From the NCBI RefSeq assembly GCF_017939705.1, contig NZ_JAGKSQ010000001.1, positions 496,001-560,000 on the forward strand: 64,000 nucleotides of DNA, given 5' to 3'. This document shows, one piece after another, positions 57,674 through 64,000 of this stretch (the stretch's first letter is position 1; every line of letters begins with the position of its first letter). Under the pieces are notes generated by a model. It was given only the letters and a program-made list of their open reading frames with translations. It did no database searches and was not told the DNA's origin. Both the position numbers and the translations under genes were made by a program. The DNA is from Halalkalibacter suaedae (GTDB lineage Bacteria; Bacillota; Bacilli; Bacillales; Bacillaceae_D).

Positions 57674-57909
57674 TTAACTTTGCATAAAATGTTTTTAACC
57701 TTTCTATTTCTCTTTTGAACAGTTAAGTATATGTGTTGATTATAGAAAAAGAGGATATCTAAGAAAATTAATTTAGAATCACTAATCAGACCAATACCCT
57801 TCCTTATTTTACCCCTTTTTACCAGTGAATCATTCACTGCAATCCTGTAGAATTTCTCCCCTTCGTTTGCTCAATGAAGGAGAATTCCATCTTGAACAGA
57901 GCACACGTA

Positions 57910-57954
57910 AAAGCCACTGAAATAGGGACAATCCATCCTTTTTCAGCGGCCTTT
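57910..57954 (-). terminator. Terminator after the malR pseudogene
   Basis: AAAGCCACTGAAA pairs with TTTCAGCGGCCTTT (one bulge, one mismatch) a few bases after the stop. Its AAAGGCC/GGCCTTT ends resemble the terminators at 13857 and 50189. Confidence 0.7.
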
Positions 57955-57961
57955 AACTTGA

Positions 57962-58987
57962 TTATATTAACTTTCTACATGTTTGCCTCTTAATCAGGCG
58001 ATGAGGAATAATAACCTTACGATCCTCTAATGTCGGATCGTAAATCTTTTTAATTAAACACTCCGTTGCTCTAAAACCTAAATCATAAATATGAATATCA
58101 ACTGTCGTCATCGGTGGTGAAGATAACTCAGAAATCATCACATTGTTAAAACTAACAATCGAGATATCCTCAGGCACTTTTACACCCATATCATCAAGCA
58201 TCCGCAGGACACCAAACGTCATAATATCATCAGCGACAACAAGGGCTGTCGGTGGTTGTTCATTAGACATCAGCTCAATTACCGCATCCTATCCACCTTC
58301 TTTTACTTCTTCATGATGCACCATATAATCTTTGCTAACAGGAATATTGGCGTTGGTCAAGGCTTGTTCATAGCCTTTCATATGGTCAATTGTGACAACA
58401 TAATCAAGGTTTCCACCGATAAAGCCAATTCGCTCATGACCAAGCAGGATCAAATACTCGGTTACCGTTTTCGCTGCTTTGAAATTATCATTATTGACAT
58501 ATGTCACTTGTCCTTCTTCAATATCATTCGGTCTTCCAATTAAGACAAATGGAAAGCCTTGCTCAATTAAAAACGGCATAACCTGGTCATCAACTCTAGA
58601 GTAAAGAAGCAAAATACCATCAACCCGACCACCATAAACCATATGCTTCACTTCTTCAAGAATCTCTTCCTCTGTCTGACCTGTCGAAAGGTATAAGCCA
58701 TAGCCTTCTTGATAGGCTTTCATGCTTATGCCTCTAATAACCTCAGGGAAGAAGGGGTTCTGAAAGGCAATCTTTGCTGTATTCGGCATGACAATACCTA
58801 ATGTATTTGTACTTTTATTCGCAAGACTTCTCGCATTTAAATTAGGATGATACCCTAATTCCTTCATTGCTTCTCTCACGCGCTCTTTCGTCTTTTCGCT
58901 AATTCGTGAGCTATTTGCAATAACACGAGATACCGTAGACGGTGCTACATCAGCACGCTTCGCAACATCTTTTATCGTTACCGCCAT
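57962..58987 (-). pseudogene. MalR-like LacI-family repressor interrupted by an amber codon
   Basis: A complete LacI/GalR gene of 341 codons in a single frame apart from TAG at 58291-58289 (codon 233). The N-terminal part has the helix-turn-helix AVTIKDVAKRADVAPSTVS and most of the sensor; the part after the stop (DAVIELMSNEQ, then TALVVADDIMTFGVLRMLDD) is the normal continuation, so only CAG to TAG separates the two halves. ATG at 58987, six bases after AGGAGGTGG. It lies between malG and malL and probably controlled the maltodextrin genes. Without the C-terminal third the repressor should be inactive. A sequencing error or a suppressed amber is possible. The codons after the stop look undegraded, so the change is recent. 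Confidence 0.9.
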
Positions 58988-59031
58988 CGGTATCCACCTC
59001 CTCCATATCCATTCCACTCTATTTTAACGAT

Positions 59032-59045
59032 TGAAACCGCTTAAA
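59032..59045. promoter_or_regulatory. Operator/cre-like box before malR
   Basis: TGAAACCGCTTAAA; the complementary strand reads TTTAAGCGGTTTCA, similar to the malE operator TGAAAACGGTTGCA. Either CcpA or autoregulation would fit. Confidence 0.5.
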
Positions 59046-59092
59046 ACAAACTAAATTTTACATAAATTCACAGAATACTAAAAGAAAAGAAA

Positions 59093-59330
59093 GAGGCTAG
59101 GACAAAAGTGATTTAACTAATAGAAAATCCGAACAATAAAGGTGGCGGACGTAAACCGCTCCTGAAATATACTACGCTTTCCGCGGGAAGCCGGTGAGCC
59201 TCCTCGTCTTCGACTGTGGGGTCTCACCTTTGGCTTTTTGATCCCGCAGGAGTCTACGTATATTTCATCCGCTACGTGATTGCTTTGTTCGGTATCTCTA
59301 TTAGACACTTTAGTTATGTCCTAGCCTCTT
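59093..59330 (+). repeat. Dispersed 230-bp hairpin element, copy C
   Basis: Very close to copy A over the whole length, including GAGGCTAGGACAAAAGTG, the TAATAGAAAATCCGAACAAT segment and the closing TATGTCCTAGCCTCTT. The loop differs (GTCTTCGACTGTGG). Confidence 0.92.
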
Positions 59331-59348
59331 CGCATCTTCAATTAGAGA

Positions 59349-60191
59349 TTATCCTTTTGTTGCACCAGCTGTTAAACCAGTGACAAGGTAACGTTGAAGT
59401 GCTAAGAAAATAATCGAAATCGGAATGGCAATTAAGATCGCACCAGCCGCGAATCGGGTAAAATTATTAGCGAATTGATCATTAACAAAGTTGAACAAAC
59501 CAAGTGCTAATGTGAAATTCTCCGGACTTCTTAAAATAATACGTGGCAGGATGAAATCCATGAATGGTGTCATGAAATTAAATAGGGCAACTACAGCTAG
59601 AATTGGTTTAGCAAGCGGAAGCATAATCGTAAAGAAAATACGGAAATGTCCAGCTCCATCAATTTTCGCTGATTCATCTAACTCACGTGGAATCGTATCA
59701 AAATATCCCTTAACTAAGAATGCATTCATCGGAATCGATGCACCGACATAGATAATGATTAATCCAGTTAATGTGTCTAATAGGTTGATTGTGTTTAGTA
59801 AAATGTACAAAGCAACCATCGCCATTAATACTGGGAACATTTGAAGTAGTAAGAATGCATATAAACCATTTGTTCTACCAATGAAACGGTAGCGTGAAAA
59901 TGAATAGGCTGTTAATGAAATAAATAACACAGAAAAGAATGATGTTGCTGTTGCAACGATTAATGTGTTTTTATACCATGTTAAATAGTCACTTCGCGGA
60001 TCCGTAAAGAGCCATTGATAATGAACAAACGACCAATTCTCAGGAATCATTTTTGCACCATACAGACTAGTACCCGGATTTAGGGAAAGCCCGATCGTCC
60101 ATAGTAATGGATAGGCAATAATGACAAACATGACTGCAAGAATGGCATAAATCCCGATTACTTCTAAGTTGCTTTTTGTTTTACGAGTCAT
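59349..60191 (-). CDS. malG: Maltodextrin ABC transporter permease MalG
   Basis: 280-residue CUT1 permease with six helices; EAA loop ELDESAKIDGAGHFRIFFTI; C-terminal YLVTGLTAGATKG as in MalG proteins. With MalF it forms the channel for MalE-bound maltodextrins. Overlaps malF by one base (TAATG). No ATPase is encoded here. Confidence 0.92.
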   Translation of the reverse strand: MTRKTKSNLEVIGIYAILAVMFVIIAYPLLWTIGLSLNPGTSLYGAKMIPENWSFVHYQWLFTDPRSDYLTWYKNTLIVATATSFFSVLFISLTAYSFSRYRFIGRTNGLYAFLLLQMFPVLMAMVALYILLNTINLLDTLTGLIIIYVGASIPMNAFLVKGYFDTIPRELDESAKIDGAGHFRIFFTIMLPLAKPILAVVALFNFMTPFMDFILPRIILRSPENFTLALGLFNFVNDQFANNFTRFAAGAILIAIPISIIFLALQRYLVTGLTAGATKG

Positions 60192-61498
60192 TAGATTTTC
60201 CCCTCCTCTTTAAAGGAACGTGTGCGACGGAATTGGAAGAATGCAAATGTTGCTACCATCAATCCAATAATAATTGAAATCGCCGCGGCCATATTAAAGT
60301 TCTGTGTTTCAAAGGTTAATCCATATACCCAAGAAATGAGGATATCGGTACCCCCTGCATTTTGACCACGAACTGCCGGTCCACCTTGATTAAATAGATA
60401 AATGATATTGAAGTTATTAAAGTTAAACGAGTATTGCATAATCAGTAGTGGTGCTGTCGCAAACATAACATGTGGGAATGTAATGTTGCGGAATTTCTGC
60501 CAGCGCGAAGCCCCGTCCATATCTGCTGCTTCATACCAATCAGAAGAAATACTTTGCAGGATCCCTGTGAATAATGCGAAGACAAATGGGAATCCAAGCC
60601 ATACTTGAATCATGATCAATGCTACTTTTGCATAGAACGGATCAGTCATCCATGGCAATCCTGTACCGAGTAACGGTGTTAAAATATCACGGTTAATTGC
60701 ACCGAAGTTGTCATTGAATAAGGCAGCGAAAATCAGGATTGTTACAAAACCTGGTACCGCCCAAGGCAAGATTAATACTGTACGAATTAGTTTCTTGAAC
60801 TTGATTCGTGGATCGTTAACAAGAATCGCTAAGAATAACGCTAGAACAATTTGCAAAGTCGTTGCAACGAATGTCCACACTAACGTCCAAACTAGTACCG
60901 TCAAGAACGTATCTCTCCAGATTGGAACGGTTGCTAGTGAAGCGAAGTTATCAAAGCCAACCCAATTTAGTAGATTTTTCGGTGGTGCATTATATAAATT
61001 GTAGTCTGTAAATGCTAGGAAGAACATGAATAGCAATGGGAAGACAACAACAAATATAAGCAAGAATAGTCCTGGACCAACGAGTAAATAAGGGAAACCC
61101 TTATCCCACGCATTACGGAATCCTTCACGTATGTCTGGGTTCTGCCAACCTTCTTGTATTCTCTTTGCGTCCTTATATGCATCGAATAGATTGGCTACAT
61201 AAAATGTCAGAGCAAAAGATGTTAGAATCAAAGCCATGATGCCTTGAGATAGTAGTACACGCGAGTCATCTAAGCGAGGGATTTCCCCCAACGTAAATAA
61301 ACCCCAAAACCCAATATTTAAGAAATTAAAGAAAATAGTTATAAAAGCAGCAAAGAGAATAAATAAGATTGAACCTTTTATATAACGACGGTTATAGATT
61401 TGCCCCGCTCCTGGAATGATGGAAAGGAGTGTTGCCGTCTTTGGATTATGTTGTTTTTGTTGCTGCACACGATTGGATGTTTCTTGCTTGTTTTCCAT
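60191..61498 (-). CDS. malF: Maltodextrin ABC transporter permease MalF
   Basis: 435-residue CUT1 permease. Before the six-helix core it has an extra N-terminal hydrophobic part (about residues 20-140) containing LLSIIPGAGQIYNRRYIKG, usual for Gram-positive maltodextrin permeases. EAA loop SDWYEAADMDGASRWQKFRN. The start is the ATG at 61498, after CAGGAGG; the longer frame to 61588 only reads through the dispersed repeat. Overlaps malG by one base. Confidence 0.93.
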   Translation of the reverse strand: MENKQETSNRVQQQKQHNPKTATLLSIIPGAGQIYNRRYIKGSILFILFAAFITIFFNFLNIGFWGLFTLGEIPRLDDSRVLLSQGIMALILTSFALTFYVANLFDAYKDAKRIQEGWQNPDIREGFRNAWDKGFPYLLVGPGLFLLIFVVVFPLLFMFFLAFTDYNLYNAPPKNLLNWVGFDNFASLATVPIWRDTFLTVLVWTLVWTFVATTLQIVLALFLAILVNDPRIKFKKLIRTVLILPWAVPGFVTILIFAALFNDNFGAINRDILTPLLGTGLPWMTDPFYAKVALIMIQVWLGFPFVFALFTGILQSISSDWYEAADMDGASRWQKFRNITFPHVMFATAPLLIMQYSFNFNNFNIIYLFNQGGPAVRGQNAGGTDILISWVYGLTFETQNFNMAAAISIIIGLMVATFAFFQFRRTRSFKEEGKI

Positions 61499-61529
61499 GT
61501 CAGCTTCCTCCTGCCTAAAGATTGGACAA

Positions 61530-61760
61530 AGACCGGGACAAAAAGGTTTGAAGAAAATCCGAACAAAAGGGGGGTGACGTAAGGACACCGCTCCTGAAAT
61601 ACACTTCGCTTTCCGCGGGAAGCCGGTGAGCCTCCTCGGCTTCGCCTGTGGGGTCTCACCTTTGGCTTTTGCATCCCGCAGGAGCCTACGTGTATTTCAT
61701 CCGCTAAGGGATTATTTTGTTTAGAATTTTAGTCAGACACTTTAGATATGTCCCAGCCTC
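61530..61760 (+). repeat. Dispersed 230-bp hairpin element, copy D
   Basis: Lies between malE and malF. The core GCTTTCCGCGGGAAGCCGG and the TCCCGCAGGAGCCTACGTG arm match the other copies; compensating changes are visible (AAATACAC with GTGTATTT instead of AAATATAC with GTATATTT). A structure here may reduce malFG expression relative to malE. Confidence 0.9.
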
Positions 61761-61776
61761 ATCCTAGAAAGTGGTC

Positions 61777-63057
61777 TTATTGACCAGCCTTTGATAATTC
61801 AATTTGTTCTTTGATTTGATCAACAGCTTCATTTAAAACAGCTTCAGGATCATCACCTTGAGAGATGAACTCAAGAGCTTCAGCCATTGGATCCCAAACT
61901 TGAGACATTTCAGGGATGTTAGGCATTGCAACAGCATGTTCTGCTTGTGCTAAAATACCGTTACGCAATTCATCATCAAGCTCAACATCAGAACGAGCAG
62001 GTAGCTCACCAGCTGTTTCGAAGTACGTTAAGCTGCTTTCAGCGTTTGTAACAAATAGTGCTAAATCTGTTGCCCAGAATTTCTCATCACTATATTCTGA
62101 AACTAACCAACCTTTTACACCTGAGAATGAATTTAATGGCTCACCATTCATTGTCGGTAATGTCGCAACTGCTAGCTTATCACCAAGAGCTGCTTGATAA
62201 TCTGGAATACTCCAAGGACCTGTTACAACTGCTCCAACTTTTCCATCTTGGAACAATCCGTTCATAACGTCACCAGTAATTCCGTTTGGTACATATCCTT
62301 CAGTGAACCATGATTGAATTAATTCTGCCCCTTTAACCGTTTCCTCCGTAGCCAAACCGATATCATCGGATTGAAGAGCACCATCAGCGTCTGTACCAAA
62401 CACATAACCACCTTCAGCAGTTAGGAAAGGATAAGTGAAGTAGAAATTTGTTGCTTCCATTAAGAAGCCATACTCATCTTGACCAGCATTTGTTAAGTTA
62501 GCTGCGATTTCCATTAACTCTTCCATTGTTTCTGGAGCTTCTGGAACTAAATCAGTATTATAGAAAAGACCGTAAGTTTCAATAACTGCCGGAACACCAT
62601 ATAATCCACCTTCATACGAGAACGCATCAAGTGTACCTTCTGGATATCCTTGTAGCTGTTCTTCTGTTAGCTCAAGCTCTGCAGCTAACCCTTGTAAGTA
62701 CACATCACCTAAACGATCATGTGGTTGGAAGAAAATATCCGGACCACTACCAGATGGACCATCTAATGATAATGCTTCTGTTTGATCTAACATTGAGAAA
62801 GGAACTAGCTCAACTTCAATTCCAGTTTCTTCTGTGTATTTTGCAGTAATAGCCTCATACGCATCAATCTGAGACTCTTCATCATTTACCCACATTGTTA
62901 ATTGTTCTGGCTTCGCAGGCTCTTCGCCTTCAGCAACCGGTTCTGCTGCATTTTCTTCTGGTGCTACTTCCTCATCACGCTGCGGTCCACATGCAGCAAG
63001 CATCAAAGCAAGTGTGATGAATAAAACTAAAGTTAATAACGCTTTCTTTTTAAACAT
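61777..63057 (-). CDS. malE: Maltodextrin-binding lipoprotein MalE
   Basis: 426-residue family 1 binding protein. Lipobox MLAAC with C23, an acidic linker (25-50), then the mature domain with LTMWVNDEES, GPDIFFQPHDRLG, VVTGPWSIPDYQ and AVPAVIETYGLFYN, a pattern typical of maltose and maltodextrin binding. The ATG follows AGGGGGC. First gene of malE-malF-malG, with promoter 63255-63283 and two operators. Repeat copy D separates it from malF. Confidence 0.93.
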   Translation of the reverse strand: MFKKKALLTLVLFITLALMLAACGPQRDEEVAPEENAAEPVAEGEEPAKPEQLTMWVNDEESQIDAYEAITAKYTEETGIEVELVPFSMLDQTEALSLDGPSGSGPDIFFQPHDRLGDVYLQGLAAELELTEEQLQGYPEGTLDAFSYEGGLYGVPAVIETYGLFYNTDLVPEAPETMEELMEIAANLTNAGQDEYGFLMEATNFYFTYPFLTAEGGYVFGTDADGALQSDDIGLATEETVKGAELIQSWFTEGYVPNGITGDVMNGLFQDGKVGAVVTGPWSIPDYQAALGDKLAVATLPTMNGEPLNSFSGVKGWLVSEYSDEKFWATDLALFVTNAESSLTYFETAGELPARSDVELDDELRNGILAQAEHAVAMPNIPEMSQVWDPMAEALEFISQGDDPEAVLNEAVDQIKEQIELSKAGQ

Positions 63058-63174
63058 TCTGTACGCCCCCTAAAATTTATAATTTTTTACTAATTACTGG
63101 TGATTAAGCTTAGGTTTTCCCTTTTTTTCACCTCCATACCACATTTTAGAAATGAGCTATTTAGCGAAAAGTGG

Positions 63175-63186
63175 GCAACCGTTTGC
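63175..63186. promoter_or_regulatory. malE operator, distal
   Basis: GCAACCGTTTGC, an imperfect palindrome of the MalR type in the malE leader, about 60 bp after the expected start of transcription. Confidence 0.55.
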
Positions 63187-63227
63187 ATGAATCGTTTTAA
63201 AAAAATGCCCCGCTCGCTCATTTGCTG

Positions 63228-63241
63228 TGAAAACGGTTGCA
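63228..63241. promoter_or_regulatory. malE operator/cre, proximal
   Basis: TGAAAACGGTTGCA, about 13 bp beyond the malE -10, near +7 to +20. It matches the CcpA-site consensus at 13 of 14 positions and also resembles the malL operator. Confidence 0.65.
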
Positions 63242-63254
63242 CTTGATTAATTTC

Positions 63255-63283
63255 ATTATACTTGCCCATATCTCTGTTGACAA
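63255..63283 (-). promoter_or_regulatory. SigmaA promoter of malEFG
   Basis: On the minus strand TTGTCA (63283-63278), 17-bp spacer, perfect TATAAT (63260-63255). Confidence 0.8.
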
Positions 63284-63349
63284 TACCTTTTTTAAAAAAA
63301 GTTTGTTTTTTTATTTCATTTCCTTTTTAACTAGTATTTCGTCAATTTG

Positions 63350-63388
63350 TGCAAACGCTTGACACTGTGTTTCATGGTTTAGTATCTT
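63350..63388 (+). promoter_or_regulatory. Promoter and operator of nplT
   Basis: Perfect -35 TTGACA (63359-63364), 18-bp spacer, -10 TATCTT (63383-63388). The operator TGCAAACGCTTGACA (63350-63364) overlaps the -35, just as at malL. Confidence 0.7.
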
Positions 63389-63431
63389 TGTCTTAATGTA
63401 ACTACTAATGCTTTAAAATCCAAATTAAATA

Positions 63432-63568
63432 GAGGCTAGGACAGTGTTTGAAATAAATGAAAACCCCAACAACTTTGGTTAGCGTAAGGAGGCCGCTCCT
63501 GAAATATACTTCGCTAATTAATTGTTCTCTGCGGAATTTCAGTCAGGCACTTTATGTCCTCGCCTCTT
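63432..63568 (+). repeat. Dispersed hairpin element, copy E, core deleted
   Basis: Both ends are present (GAGGCTAGGACA and TTTATGTCCTCGCCTC) and so is CCGCTCCTGAAATATACTTCG, but the GC-rich core GCTTTCCGCGGG to CTACGTATATTTC is missing and is replaced by a short AT-rich joint (TAATTAATTG). It lies in the nplT leader. Confidence 0.8.
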
Positions 63569-63603
63569 TATTTGTAGCATACTATTCTCAAAGGAGTGTT
63601 GCA

Positions 63604-64000
63604 CAATGTTAAAAGAAGCCATGTATCACAGGCCTAAAAATGAATTTGCGTATGCAATTGATGAACAGACTCTACATATTAGAGTAAAGACGAAAAGGAA
63701 TGATGTTGAACAAGCCCATTTGATTTATGGGGATCCTTATGATTACAACCTTGAGGAAAAGTGCTGGATTTCTCAAAAAAAAGAAATGACCTTTAATGGA
63801 AGTGACGGCCTACATGATTACTGGCTTGTGGCGGTCACGCCTGAGCATCGCCGGCTTCGTTATGGCTTTCAATTGATAAGTGGAAATGAAACACTCTTCT
63901 ACACAGAAAAGGGCTTTTATGAAAAAGAACCGAATGACGCTGGCTTCTTTTTCTGCTTTCCATACTTAAATAAGAAAGATGTTTTCACACCACCACAGTG
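63604..64000 (+). CDS. nplT: Neopullulanase/cyclomaltodextrinase, N-terminal part, cut by the window
   Basis: The first 132 residues of a GH13_20 enzyme. They cover the N-terminal carbohydrate-binding domain of neopullulanase, with LKEAMYHRPKNEFAYAID, LIYGDPYDYN, RRLRYGFQLISGNETLFYTE and FFFCFPYLN, matching known neopullulanases strongly; the catalytic barrel is outside. Such cytoplasmic enzymes open cyclodextrins and cut pullulan to panose or maltose. The ATG follows AAAGGAG by nine bases. It is divergent from malEFG and shares the operator type, so it belongs to the maltodextrin regulon. Confidence 0.92.

Larger units (their letters stand above)
57612..57961. other. Intergenic region upstream of malL
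   Basis: 350 bp with the malL promoter and operator (57636-57673) and the terminator of the regulator pseudogene (57910-57954). Bases 57675-57900 show nothing else. Confidence 0.7.
58988..59348. other. Intergenic region between malG and the regulator
   Basis: 361 bp containing a cre/MalR-like box TGAAACCGCTTAAA (59032-59045, 13 of 14 cre positions) 45 bp before the regulator start, and dispersed element copy C (59093-59330). Confidence 0.7.
63058..63603. other. Divergent control region between malE and nplT
   Basis: 546 bp with the malE promoter (63255-63283), operators (63175-63186, 63228-63241), the nplT promoter and its operator (63350-63388), and shortened dispersed element copy E (63432-63568) in the nplT leader. 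Confidence 0.8.

Noticed and set aside
58289-58291. Frameshift or intentional recoding in the malR pseudogene
   Set aside because: Both halves are in the same frame with no slippery site or stimulatory structure; a simple CAG to TAG change explains it.
61498-61588. Longer N-terminus of malF starting at 61588
   Set aside because: The added residues are read from repeat copy D; the ATG at 61498 has a good ribosome site and the family N-terminus.
19827-63568. Dispersed elements as insertion sequences
   Set aside because: They are about 230 bp, carry no open frame of their own, and no transposase was found in the window; the inverted ends alone do not prove transposition.

Overview
This window is a chromosomal segment of a low-GC Firmicute of the Bacillaceae. 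Bases 1-42,000 follow the Bacillus subtilis order closely: whiA-yvcK-rapZ-yvcI-trxB, then the complete his operon (hisZGDBHAFI), yvoF-ppaX-yvoD-lgt-hprK, yvlBCD, uvrA-uvrB-csbA, glpQ, minJ, ctpB, an M23 murein hydrolase, ftsX-ftsE, cccB, yvjA, prfB-secA, hpf and a cold-shock gene. Almost everything lies on the minus strand. Many genes use GTG or TTG starts placed by strong Shine-Dalgarno sequences. The genus cannot be fixed from the sequence alone.

The exceptions on the plus strand in the core part are an MntA-HepT type VII toxin-antitoxin pair (5,940-6,738), inserted between a TPR gene and the his operon, and a DUF1906 glycoside-hydrolase-like gene (39,939) between secA and hpf. prfB carries the classical programmed +1 frameshift.

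From 42,400 to the end the window is accessory carbohydrate metabolism. The first block (42,425-53,425) holds a sugar-phosphate isomerase-like enzyme, two Gfo/Idh/MocA oxidoreductases, a ThuA protein, a LacI regulator with three operator-like sites nearby, a YesN/YesM-type two-component system and an ABC sugar importer without ATPase. It looks like an oxidoreductive (keto-sugar) route for an unidentified glycoside. A chemoreceptor gene follows. The second block (55,950-64,000) is a maltodextrin locus: alpha-glucosidase, a MalR-like LacI repressor broken by an amber codon, MalG, MalF and MalE transporter parts, and a divergent neopullulanase cut by the window end. Related operators sit at its promoters.

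The intergenic regions are rich in repeats: (i) a tandem array between uvrB and csbA whose paired stems change in a compensatory way from unit to unit; (ii) a 240-bp tandem array with an internal 21-bp repeat downstream of yvjA; (iii) five dispersed copies of a roughly 230-bp hairpin-forming element; (iv) two copies of an element with inverted ACGGACAT motifs; (v) a smaller hairpin family near terminators. No tRNA, rRNA, CRISPR array, prophage or insertion sequence was recognised.
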